Source of the DNA: a virus
Length of the DNA: 22,819 bases
IMG/VR virus record: IMGVR_UViG_3300027754_000464
Coordinates: 1-22,819 of that record
Strand: one strand, 5' to 3'
Both the position numbers and the translations under genes were made by a program. Within the stretch, counting starts at the first letter, position 1. Every line of letters begins with the position of its first letter. The notes beneath the pieces are model-generated. The model searched no databases. It was not told where the DNA came from and worked only from the letters and a program-made list of their open reading frames with translations. Positions 1 to 6,667 of this stretch are shown in pieces.

Positions 1-16
1 AGGAGAGGGGAAGTAA

Positions 17-166
17 ATGTATTTAGATACAGGAACACTCATAGGTATAACTATTGCACTAGCAGGTTCATGTCTTGTAATGGTTATCAGTATCAGAGAG
101 CATGGCAAGTTGCTAAAGAAGGTTCGCACCTTGCAAGTAGCACTAAGAGATGAACGGAAAAAGTAA
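17..166 (+). CDS. Small single-pass membrane protein, 49 aa
   Basis: The ATG follows a purine-rich ribosome binding site (AGGAGAGGGGA, positions 1-11). The protein has one hydrophobic segment at about residues 7-26, followed by a strongly basic, probably cytoplasmic tail of about 23 residues. This is the layout of a small N-out membrane peptide. It resembles a short holin-like or membrane-anchoring peptide only in general shape, and I recognise no family. Its TAA is followed directly by the ATG of the next gene, so the two are probably translated together. It may belong to an operon that begins left of the window. Confidence 0.6.
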   Translation: MYLDTGTLIGITIALAGSCLVMVISIREHGKLLKKVRTLQVALRDERKK

Positions 167-322
167 ATGGAAGCACTAAAAGTAAAACTACTTGAAAGAA
201 TAGAACACCACCAAAGGCTGGAACGCATGGGGAGAGTTTTCAAGCAGGGAACAGTTAGTTACCACAAAGCAAAGTCAGAGGCGTTCCAAGAAGCACTAGC
301 AATCATGGAAGGAGAACAATAA
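167..322 (+). CDS. Hypothetical small helical protein, 51 aa
   Basis: The ATG directly abuts the previous stop codon. The stop overlaps the next gene's ATG by one base (TAATG), so the gene sits in a translationally coupled chain. The product is charged and has helix-forming composition, with leucines and alanines spaced as in an amphipathic helix (for example LKVKLLERIEHHQRLERM near the start). It has no cysteine cluster, membrane segment or known motif. I do not recognise a family. Tight packing between two other plausible small genes is the main evidence that it is real. Confidence 0.55.
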   Translation: MEALKVKLLERIEHHQRLERMGRVFKQGTVSYHKAKSEAFQEALAIMEGEQ

Positions 323-495
323 TGGGTTATGTATCCATGAGAAAAATAACTCCCAATGACCGCATTGACAAATGCGATAATTGTGAGCAACAAGGCGTGT
401 ATGCCAATGGTAAAGAAATCAGAGATAGTGTTAATGAAGTTGTTATGTGGTTCTGCTACAACTGTATTCAAGACACACTACGAGATAGGGGGTAA
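322..495 (+). CDS. Small zinc-ribbon protein, 57 aa
   Basis: The ATG shares its A with the previous stop (TAATG). Two CxxC knuckles are visible: C18/C21 (KCDNC) and C45/C48 (FCYNC), 23 residues apart, which is the spacing of a zinc ribbon. Such tiny ribbons are common in actinophages and often bind nucleic acid or proteins. No catalytic residues are seen. The aromatic residues beside the second knuckle (MWFCYNC) are typical of a folded ribbon core. The next gene, an HNH-type protein, also opens with CxxC knuckles, so this stretch is rich in zinc-binding proteins. Function unknown. Confidence 0.65.
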   Translation: MGYVSMRKITPNDRIDKCDNCEQQGVYANGKEIRDSVNEVVMWFCYNCIQDTLRDRG

Positions 496-518
496 CTCAA
501 TCGCCTAAAAGAACAAAG

Positions 519-1142
519 GTGTGTATCGGGTGTTTCTATCCGCTACCGCTATCTAGGTTCAACAAGCACACGCAGGGTCTTTACGGCAAGAGAGCAAGGT
601 GCAAAAAGTGTTTTGCAACCTTCCGTAAAGGTTCTGTTCAACGAATGGCAAAGCGTAAAGAACTTCTAAAGCAAGGCAAGCGACCTTGTAATGGTTGTAA
701 CAAAGCAAAGCCGTTATCTCAATTCCAACCTAAGACACAAGCCAATGGTAAAGAAGGTTGGGAAGGTAAGTGCAAGCCTTGTGTTTCTAACCGCCAAAAA
801 GTAAATCATGCAGTTAGAAATGCAGGTGCAAGAGAGTTGGTATTCAACTATCTAAAGAAGCACCCATGCGTGGATTGTGGTGAGAACAATGTGTTAGCAC
901 TAGAGTTTGACCATGTTTATAGCAAAAAGTTTGACATAGGCACAGCACTCAACAACAACGCCACTATTGAGGCACTAAAGAAAGAGATAAAGAAGTGTGT
1001 TGTTCGTTGTTCTAGTTGTCATAGAATAAAAACACACTTAGAAATTAACTCATGGCGTTTCCAAATGTCTTTACAAGATAAAGACACTAGCAATAAGGTG
1101 AAGCGCACCAAGCAATACAAATCGTTAAAGAAAGTTGCGTAA
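519..1142 (+). CDS. HNH / recombination endonuclease VII-like nuclease with two N-terminal zinc ribbons
   Basis: 207 aa. The C-terminal half has the Zn-stabilised HNH (His-Me finger) layout: a CVDC knuckle (C117, C120), LEFDHV with D131-H132, and a closing CVVRCSSCHRIKTH with C164/C167 and H168. Such proteins nick or cut DNA and are frequent, often mobile, in phages. Upstream are two tandem ribbon repeats, C2/C5...C28/C31 and C57/C60...C85/C88, both carrying a K/L-PLS-x-F element after the first knuckle, so they look like an internal duplication. The start is odd: the only usable in-frame start after the upstream TAG (486-488) is GTG 519, which has no close Shine-Dalgarno and places the first Cys at residue 2. 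In-frame sequence continues upstream to 489 without a start codon. The strong terminator just downstream ends this operon. Confidence 0.8.
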   Translation: MCIGCFYPLPLSRFNKHTQGLYGKRARCKKCFATFRKGSVQRMAKRKELLKQGKRPCNGCNKAKPLSQFQPKTQANGKEGWEGKCKPCVSNRQKVNHAVRNAGARELVFNYLKKHPCVDCGENNVLALEFDHVYSKKFDIGTALNNNATIEALKKEIKKCVVRCSSCHRIKTHLEINSWRFQMSLQDKDTSNKVKRTKQYKSLKKVA

Positions 1143-1159
1143 CTTCTTTAGCACCCAAA

Positions 1160-1199
1160 GGGGGCAGGTAGCCAATCGGCTATCTGCCCCCTTTTTTTT
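1160..1199 (+). terminator. Intrinsic terminator after the HNH gene
   Basis: A 14-bp stem (1160-1173 with 1178-1191, one G-U pair, AATC loop) rich in GC at its base is followed by eight T residues (1192-1199). This is a textbook rho-independent terminator. It separates the HNH operon from the integrase gene. Confidence 0.93.
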
Positions 1200-1259
1200 G
1201 ATTTGCTAAGTTACTCACCAGTAGGTATTGTTCTATTCCTAGCGCAAAGGGGGCGTTTC

Positions 1260-2576
1260 ATGGCGTATGTAGTCAAGCGTGGAAGCCGTTTCACAGGCTA
1301 TTACAAGAGCCTAGACACAGGCAAAGCCAAATCGGTAGGCACATTCCCAAGCAGGGCTAAAGCCTTGCAAGCAAGCCTGTTGGCAGAGGAAGGTTCGCTT
1401 GATGTTCTGCCCGAATACCAAGACACAATAGCCACCTATGTTGAACAACTTATGAAGCGAACTGATGTCCGACTAGCAACAAGAAGGCACTATTCAATCC
1501 TTCTAAAGAAGTATGCCCTACCTGTTATCGGCAGCAAAAAAATTAAGTCAATCAAGAAGCAAGACATACGCAAGATGTTGGACAATCTGCAATCCGAAGG
1601 GATAAGTCCAAGCACAATCTCTCACCTCAAAACTGCACTAGGTTATCTATTTAGGCAAGCAGTTGATAATGAGGTAATCCCAATCAACCCAACCCACCGC
1701 ATAAAGACCCCCGTAAGCAGACCAGACCCGACCTACACGCTAGAGGCTAAAGACTTCTCAAAGGTGCTAAAGAACTTACCCACAGAAGGCTCACGCCTAT
1801 TTGCTAGGTTTCTCGTAGGCTCAGGACTTAGGTTTGGAGAAGCCACAGAACTGCGTGTAAAAGACTTCAATTTCCAATCAAAAGAAGTTTATGTAAGACG
1901 AAGCGTAAGTGATGTTGGAAAAAAATTAAACAATGGAGAAAGATTTATAGTCATACCCGCCACAAAAAACGGGCATAAGCGCACAGTAACCCTAAGCGCA
2001 AACCTCATAGCCGAAATCAAAGCCTTTGTCATAGCAAAAGCACTAGCAAAAGACGAGTTAGTCTTTTCAAAGAACCTCGTCATAGATGAGGGTAGAATGA
2101 ATGTCCCTAGCGAAAGCAAAGGGAAGCCTTACATGAAGGGAAACAAGACCTTTCAGCACTCAACAGCGTATTCATACAATGTTGGTGGGTGTAGGTGTAG
2201 CCAATGTAAGCAAGCGGTAAAGGAATACCGCAGTCAATACAGAAAGGACAAAGCGAAAGGCAAAGGTAAAAGCCTTAGCGAAAGCGATAGCAGAAGCAAT
2301 AGCAGAAGCCAAAGCAATAGCAAAAGACATTTACCTCGTGACAGGTGGAGAACTACCTGGAACGAAGCCATAACCCAGTCAGGTATTGGTTGGTATCCCA
2401 AAACGCACGACCTTAGACATGCTAACGCCACTCTTCTTTTGAAGGGGGGAGTTGATGTTCATGAGGTTAAAGAGCGTTTAGGTCATCAGTCAATCACAAC
2501 GACGGAAAGGTATTTACACCGAATCCGTCACCAGCAGTCAAAGGCAGCCGAGGTTGTCAGCGACTTTTTGGAGTGA
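1260..2576 (+). CDS. int: Tyrosine site-specific recombinase (phage integrase) with an inserted Cys/Ser-rich segment
   Basis: 438 aa from ATG 1260, chosen because AAAGGGGG lies 8 nt upstream; an in-frame start at 1203 is possible but follows the terminator directly. Residues ~1-45 look like the arm-type (AP2-like) DNA-binding domain, ~55-145 the SAM-like core-binding domain, and ~160-438 the catalytic domain. All catalytic residues are present: R191 (SGLRFGE), K236 (ATKNGHK), H383 and R386 (THDLRH), H409 (LGH) and nucleophile Y418 (ERYLH). Between the beta-sheet Lys and the HxxR box lies about 80 extra residues (~278-359) containing H300, a GCRC-x2-C cluster (C311, C313, C316) and a Ser/Arg/Lys-rich tract. 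Integrases of this class insert phage DNA into the host chromosome, often at tRNA genes. The lytic transglycosylase gene starts 3 nt after the stop. Confidence 0.95.
   Translation: MAYVVKRGSRFTGYYKSLDTGKAKSVGTFPSRAKALQASLLAEEGSLDVLPEYQDTIATYVEQLMKRTDVRLATRRHYSILLKKYALPVIGSKKIKSIKKQDIRKMLDNLQSEGISPSTISHLKTALGYLFRQAVDNEVIPINPTHRIKTPVSRPDPTYTLEAKDFSKVLKNLPTEGSRLFARFLVGSGLRFGEATELRVKDFNFQSKEVYVRRSVSDVGKKLNNGERFIVIPATKNGHKRTVTLSANLIAEIKAFVIAKALAKDELVFSKNLVIDEGRMNVPSESKGKPYMKGNKTFQHSTAYSYNVGGCRCSQCKQAVKEYRSQYRKDKAKGKGKSLSESDSRSNSRSQSNSKRHLPRDRWRTTWNEAITQSGIGWYPKTHDLRHANATLLLKGGVDVHEVKERLGHQSITTTERYLHRIRHQQSKAAEVVSDFLE
2250..2331 (+). repeat. Degenerate AGC/AAAGC-type purine-rich repeat tract inside int
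   Basis: The sequence is a run of near-hexameric units such as GCGATAGCAGAAGCAATAGC, read here as alternating Ser and Lys/Arg/Asn/Gln codons. The same DNA pattern recurs at about 2590-2670, 3231-3255 and 3672-3705 in other reading frames. The 14-mer GTAAAAGCCTTAGC is exact at 2266-2279 and 3231-3244. Confidence 0.6.
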
Positions 2577-2579
2577 AAG

Positions 2580-3173
2580 ATGAAAGAACAAACGAAAGCA
2601 AGAGCAGGGTCTTTAGCAAAAGCCTCTGTAAAAGTAATAGAAATACGCAAAGCACAAGCAAAAGCAAGGTTGAAAGCATTAGGAATAGGTGGTGGTGTAA
2701 TGCTACTAGCCTTTGGGTTTGTGGTTACTGGAACAACAGAAGCCATAGCACCAACTAAAGCACAAGCCTTAGTAGTAAAAGAAACAATTCTAAAGAAGTA
2801 TGAGAACGCTAATACTTTGACTGACCAAGAGTTAGTTGAGTTGTTATCAGCAGTCGGTTTCGAAGGTCAAGACCTTAAGGAAGCGTGGGCGATTGCTAAA
2901 AAGGAATCAAATGGACGTCCCCTTGCCCACAACGGGAACACCAATACTGGTGATAACTCCTACGGCATGTTTCAAGTAAACATGCTTGGCGAATTAGGAG
3001 TTGATAGAAGAGAACAATTTGGCTTAAAGTCAAACTCTGACTTGCTGAACCCTGTTGTCAATGCCCAAGTTGCTTATCACATGAGCAATGGCGGAGAAAA
3101 CTGGACAGCATGGAAAGGAATTACCTCACCCAAAGTAAAAGAATGGATGAGCAAGTTTCCTACAAAGCAATAG
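2580..3173 (+). CDS. Membrane-anchored lytic transglycosylase / lysozyme-like protein
   Basis: 197 aa. GGAG at 2570-2573 precedes ATG 2580, and int ends at 2576, so the two are coupled. Residues 1-32 are basic and low in complexity; 33-51 form a hydrophobic segment (signal anchor or uncleaved signal). From ~95 the protein has the SLT/goose-lysozyme-like pattern: KKESNGRP with catalytic-type E109, then SYGMFQVN (127-134), NPVVNAQVAYHMS (157-169) and NWTAW (174-178). Enzymes with this fold cleave the MurNAc-GlcNAc bond of peptidoglycan. The N-terminal anchor suggests an exported enzyme that stays on the membrane, either a SAR-type endolysin or a cell-wall-remodelling factor carried with the integrase. 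Its position beside int rather than in a holin cassette leaves the role open. The DNA for residues 3-32 has the same purine-rich repeat character as the int insert. Confidence 0.85.
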   Translation: MKEQTKARAGSLAKASVKVIEIRKAQAKARLKALGIGGGVMLLAFGFVVTGTTEAIAPTKAQALVVKETILKKYENANTLTDQELVELLSAVGFEGQDLKEAWAIAKKESNGRPLAHNGNTNTGDNSYGMFQVNMLGELGVDRREQFGLKSNSDLLNPVVNAQVAYHMSNGGENWTAWKGITSPKVKEWMSKFPTKQ

Positions 3174-3185
3174 CAGAAGCGACAC

Positions 3186-3218
3186 GAGAAGCCCCATCAG
3201 AAATGGTGGGGCTTTCTC
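3186..3218 (+). terminator. Hairpin terminator after the transglycosylase gene
   Basis: The arms GAGAAGCCCCA (3186-3196) and TGGGGCTTTCTC (3207-3218) pair with one bulged T. The downstream T-run is short and interrupted, so termination may be partial. Confidence 0.65.
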
Positions 3219-3257
3219 ATTTATGGTAAAGTAAAAGCCTTAGCAGAAGGGAAAGCA

Positions 3258-3404
3258 ATGGGAGCGAAGAAGAACCAAATGAAAATTGATGCTGGCTTAG
3301 CAGCACGACAAGCAGGACATAAAGGCCCTGGGGGTAAGTTACCTGGCTCAAGGAACAAAAAGAAGACTGGGTACCAAAAAGTAGCCTCTATTAAAGGTAA
3401 GTAA
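3258..3404 (+). CDS. Small basic Gly/Lys-rich protein, 48 aa
   Basis: ATG 3258 is preceded by AGAAGGGAAAG, a good ribosome binding site. The product is very basic, rich in Lys, Gly and Ala, and contains HKGPGGKLPGSRNKKK near its middle, suggesting a disordered nucleic-acid-binding or virion-associated peptide. It lies alone between two terminators (3186-3218 and 3417-3449), which supports it as a separately transcribed unit. No family recognised. The DNA just upstream carries the GTAAAAGCCTTAGC repeat shared with int. Confidence 0.6.
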   Translation: MGAKKNQMKIDAGLAARQAGHKGPGGKLPGSRNKKKTGYQKVASIKGK

Positions 3405-3416
3405 AAGAAGTCATAG

Positions 3417-3449
3417 CCCCGATAGCAACTAACTGTCGGGGTTTTTCTT
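3417..3449 (+). terminator. Intrinsic terminator
   Basis: A CCCCGA/TCGGGG stem (3417-3422 with 3436-3441) is followed by a T-rich tract (3442-3450, one interrupting C). It lies just after the 48-aa gene. Confidence 0.85.
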
Positions 3450-3455
3450 TATTCT
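3450..3455 (+). promoter_or_regulatory. Possible -10 element of a leaderless promoter
   Basis: TATTCT fits TANNNT and ends 6 nt before ATG 3462, which has no Shine-Dalgarno and directly follows a terminator. Leaderless transcripts starting at the A of ATG are common in Actinobacteria and show this spacing. No -35 element is convincing. Confidence 0.3.
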
Positions 3456-3461
3456 TTATAC

Positions 3462-3788
3462 ATGGCTAATGCAAGTTCAGATGAAATTTCCTACGCAACA
3501 CGAGTAGGTGCTTCGAACACACTTCCCAATGGTGATGTTTCCTACGTAAGTCGTCACCCCTCCTCTAAAGACCATGTCATTAGAGTTACTGTTCGTAACA
3601 ACAAAGTTAAAGAAGCAACAGTTCATCGTGAGCCTCTTGATGTAGTAATACTGCGCCAAAAGAAAGTAGAAGGAGAAGCAAAAGCAAAAGCAGATAGAAG
3701 CAAATCCAATCGTGCTGCTCAGTTAGCAAAGAAGCGTTTGCGTACTCCTCCTCCTAATAACAACAAGAAAAAGCCCCCCAATAATTGA
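3462..3788 (+). CDS. Hypothetical protein with basic disordered tail, 108 aa
   Basis: The ATG at 3462 comes after a terminator and lacks a visible Shine-Dalgarno, so it may be leaderless. Residues ~5-65 alternate polar and beta-branched residues (for example HVIRVTVRNNKVKEATV), suggesting a small beta-rich domain. Residues ~68-108 are Lys/Ala/Pro/Asn-rich and probably disordered. The motif D-V-S-Y-V-S-R-H resembles short phage proteins of unknown role, but I recognise no family. The stop codon lies in the loop of the bidirectional terminator that ends the rightward region. Confidence 0.65.
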   Translation: MANASSDEISYATRVGASNTLPNGDVSYVSRHPSSKDHVIRVTVRNNKVKEATVHREPLDVVILRQKKVEGEAKAKADRSKSNRAAQLAKKRLRTPPPNNNKKKPPNN

Positions 3789-3799
3789 GGGGCTTTTTT
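3768..3799. terminator. Bidirectional terminator between convergent transcription units
   Basis: AAAAAGCCCC (3768-3777) pairs perfectly with GGGGCTTTTT (3789-3798). It has a T-run on the + strand and, because of the A-run, also a U-run when read on the - strand. It ends both the rightward 108-aa gene and the leftward reductase gene. Confidence 0.92.
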
Positions 3800-3808
3800 A
3801 TTTAGAAG

Positions 3809-5824
3809 TTATAGGTTGTCTTTAATAAGTTTAACTTCACAAGCATCAGTAGTGCAGTAAGCCTCACCAATTGCATCTGAAGCCATACCTGCATAAACAC
3901 CGCTGAAGTCAATAGGGAACAACTTCATTGTAAAATCTTCATACTCTTGTGCAGTAATTTGCGTGTAAGGCATTTGAGGATAGACGTGGTTACCCATAGG
4001 CAAGAAAGAAATTGTCTTGAGTTGTCCGTCATACATGTGAAGCACAGGCTCAATGTTTTCTGCTTCTTTATCTGCATCAAAAGTAACTGTTACTGATACA
4101 GAGTTATCTGACCAGTATCGTTGAGCAGCAGCAGCAAGTGCTACCTTTTCATAGATAGTTACATCTTTCTCTGCTCTCTTAGCATTAGTCTCTACAGGAA
4201 AGAAAACAACACTTGTAGTTTCAGGTGATTCCGCAGCAGGTTCAACTCTGTATTTCGCCATTTCAAATAGCGGAAGCATTGGGTCAGAGTTTGCAAAACG
4301 AATAGCACGAAGGAAGTGCTTACCACCTGATGCCCAGTGAACTCCAGGAGATTCACCAGCAAGAATTGAAACTGTTCCTGATGGCTTTACAGTTGTAGTT
4401 TTAATTGATTCACGAATGCCAAGCCACTCAGAGTAACTAACGTCGTAACCCTTAATAACTCTATAGCCTTCATCCATCCATGTGCGAAGTTGTGACCAAC
4501 CATTGTTATCTGCAAAGTTTGCTACACCAGAAATTGAAGTTCCAATACGACGATTGCGTTGCATAATGGCGTTTGTTTCTTGCCAGTGAGTAGGAATAAG
4601 AGTCACAGTTTTTGCATAAAGATAAGCAAACTTTAATGTTCTCTTGAAATCTTCTAATGAGTCATGGCGATTAAGGTAAGTTTCTACCAAAGTACAGCAC
4701 TCGTATGATTCAAGTGATTGTTCTGCACAGGGGTTGTAACCTGCAATGCGCCAGTCTTTGTTGTTGATTGGGTCTGAAAGTCGTCCGTACTGACGAGATA
4801 CATCCATCCAAATAACTCCAGGTTCACCATTGCGAGCAATGCCATCAATAATTGGAGAAAGGTCTTGACCTACAGATACCTCAACAGAGTTGTTTGACAT
4901 CCACCCATGAGACATACGCTCTGGGTATTTTTCATAGTTCTTTAGGTTAAGGAAGTCTTGGTCGTCAATGCGTCCCATAAGCAGTTCAGCAGAACGACGA
5001 ACGTTGCCTGATACAACACAGACACCAATCATGTTTCCAATATCTGCAATGTCACGACGAGTAAGTTTGCCACCTGCACGACCCTCAAACATCTGACGTA
5101 AGTACTGGTGTAACTTCTCTAGCGGTTCGTGTCCTGCTGCGGTTCCACCAAAGGTTTTAATTGGTGTACCTGCTGGACGGATTTCTTGGTAATCAAATAC
5201 TGGAGTCTTCGTATCTGGCTTGAGGTAGGAATTGAGGAGGGTCGCAACTGACTCAACCCAGCCTTCTCTGGTGTCAGGTATGATAATGGTGTCGCCTTGT
5301 TGTGGCTCATAAATATTAAACTCCTTGTCTGCACCCTTGTCATCAAAGCCAACGCCCACTCCGAGCATTGAGGCTTCCATAAGGAATGCGAATGGTTTGG
5401 CTGGGTCTGTCTTTGTCATAGACCCAGTAGATACAAAAGCACAGTTCTGCAACGCTGCAGAGTTTCTCTGTTCATTAACTAAGGGTGTGCCCATTACCCA
5501 TAAGCCTCGTCCTGGTGGTGTCCACTTTAAGTTGAAGAGGCGGTCAAAGGCTTCCTTTGCTGAGGCTGCTGCTTTAGCATCTGACCATGGAAGGCGATTA
5601 AGTTTTGCGTGGTCTTTCTGAAGGGAGTACATGCCATTGATAACTCGTTGGCAGACATCCGTCCATGTCTCCTTAGTACCATCTTGCTTCAAGCGAGAAT
5701 AGGTGCGAAGAAAAGTAATCTCCCCTACAGAGTTTCCCCCTGCATCTCTATACCCAAATGGTGCCTTCTTAGCCTTATAGGACTCTACGAATTCGTTTGC
5801 TAGTTCAAAAGAGAACAACCCCAT
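3809..5824 (-). CDS. nrdJ: Class II adenosylcobalamin-dependent ribonucleoside-triphosphate reductase
   Basis: 671 aa, monomeric RTPR type (the Lactobacillus leichmannii enzyme has 739). It reduces ribonucleotides to deoxyribonucleotides using a thiyl radical generated from coenzyme B12. The key residues can be matched by spacing: C128 (LQNCAF) and C377 (ECC) as the disulfide-forming pair, C366 and E368 in NPCAEQ as radical site and acid, and C657/C662 (CTTDAC) as the C-terminal redox shuttle. The PSGTVS phosphate loop is at 481-486. C366 to C377 is 11 residues, as in the Lactobacillus enzyme (408 to 419). The ATG has GGTGG about 6 nt upstream. The gene is last in the leftward block, preceded by a 184-nt structured leader and followed by a terminator. 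It needs no oxygen and no separate radical subunit, but it requires host or environmental B12. Confidence 0.96.
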   Translation of the reverse strand: MGLFSFELANEFVESYKAKKAPFGYRDAGGNSVGEITFLRTYSRLKQDGTKETWTDVCQRVINGMYSLQKDHAKLNRLPWSDAKAAASAKEAFDRLFNLKWTPPGRGLWVMGTPLVNEQRNSAALQNCAFVSTGSMTKTDPAKPFAFLMEASMLGVGVGFDDKGADKEFNIYEPQQGDTIIIPDTREGWVESVATLLNSYLKPDTKTPVFDYQEIRPAGTPIKTFGGTAAGHEPLEKLHQYLRQMFEGRAGGKLTRRDIADIGNMIGVCVVSGNVRRSAELLMGRIDDQDFLNLKNYEKYPERMSHGWMSNNSVEVSVGQDLSPIIDGIARNGEPGVIWMDVSRQYGRLSDPINNKDWRIAGYNPCAEQSLESYECCTLVETYLNRHDSLEDFKRTLKFAYLYAKTVTLIPTHWQETNAIMQRNRRIGTSISGVANFADNNGWSQLRTWMDEGYRVIKGYDVSYSEWLGIRESIKTTTVKPSGTVSILAGESPGVHWASGGKHFLRAIRFANSDPMLPLFEMAKYRVEPAAESPETTSVVFFPVETNAKRAEKDVTIYEKVALAAAAQRYWSDNSVSVTVTFDADKEAENIEPVLHMYDGQLKTISFLPMGNHVYPQMPYTQITAQEYEDFTMKLFPIDFSGVYAGMASDAIGEAYCTTDACEVKLIKDNL

Positions 5825-6008
5825 TTAACGACCACCATTTCTATTTAATTGAATATACCCCTCAACAAGGAGCCCTATTGTGACGGAAGAAAACCTATCA
5901 TGCACTTGTTAACTTGGTGGAGTACTTACTGACTTGCAGGAGTGCTAAACCTCACTCCACTCCGCTCCACCTTGTTCCACTACTCTCCACTTACTGTTAT
6001 CAGATAAC
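5825..6008 (-). promoter_or_regulatory. Structured 184-nt leader upstream of nrdJ
   Basis: No gene is seen here. It is the longest non-coding gap on the - strand. It starts with the perfect palindrome GTTATC-A-GATAAC (5996-6008) directly after the upstream stop, then GTGGA-rich DNA. Nested complementary arms follow: 5916-5922 with 5965-5971 (7 bp) enclosing 5939-5944 with 5953-5958 (6 bp). It probably holds a terminator or attenuator-like structure and an internal promoter; TATATT near 5853-5858 is a weak -10 candidate. No B12-box of a cobalamin riboswitch is visible. Confidence 0.5.
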
Positions 6009-6667
6009 TTACTCTTCTATAGATTCAGAAATAATTCTTGTAACAGTATCTTCTCTAAGTGCTTCTGGAAGTTCTTTAAGGGCTTGGGCTCTGTCTCCAA
6101 AGATGGCAGATAGAACTCCACCTGAAGATTGACGACTAGCAGTAATCTGAATGAACTCTTTGTTTTGGTCCATCTCATTAACGTTGCCTACCAATTTAAG
6201 AAGGCGGTCAATCTCTTGGGATAGATTAGGGTCTGCGTATCCACCGTTCATTTCTTCAGCAAAACGCATGAAAGCAACTCTTTGACCCTGCATTTCAATG
6301 ATTGTGGTTAGCAAGGCTTTCAATTGTTCTTTAGTCTTTACCTCTACTGGTAGGTTGAAAGCACAGGTGTTTGAAGGTTTAAAGGCTGGGCAATTAGCCG
6401 CAACAAAACACGTGTCGCACTGGCGCAAAGATGAGGATTGATTGCTAATGACTGGAACGTCTTTTAGAACGTCACGTCCATCGTCATCTGTCTCTACAAC
6501 AGTCTTCATCTTGTACCCAAAAACAGGTAGGTTTTGTATCTCTTCTGGGGCTCTTTGGACTAATTCTGTTGGTTCTTTTTTCCGCATGTCAAGGTCACTG
6601 TTATCAGAAAGGTACCCCCCTAATTCCCCTAAACCTGATAGTAGAGGGGTATCACTGTTATCAGATA
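5993..6667 (-). repeat. Three copies of TCTGATAACAGT (minus-strand sense)
   Basis: On the + strand ACTGTTATCAGA occurs exactly at 5993-6004, 6597-6608 and 6654-6665; the first and third extend to ACTGTTATCAGATA. Two copies are inside the 501-aa gene, where they encode SDNS; one lies just past its stop within a palindrome. Confidence 0.6.

Noticed and set aside
1143-1259. attP site next to the integrase
   Set aside because: The gap is filled by a standard terminator and a possible promoter. I see no tRNA-like sequence or clear core with flanking arm repeats, and the host attB is unknown.
1889-2431. Leu-rich - strand frames opposite int (apparent membrane proteins)
   Set aside because: The Leu runs are only the complement of the AGC repeat tract in int, so they reflect base composition and not a gene.
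2573-2758. Alternative frame starting GTG 2573 at the int/transglycosylase junction
   Set aside because: It overlaps almost all of the start of the transglycosylase gene, which has the better ribosome binding site and clear family motifs.
5825-6008. Adenosylcobalamin riboswitch before nrdJ
   Set aside because: The gene context invites it, but I could not find the conserved B12-box or core motifs, and the pairing arms do not follow that architecture.
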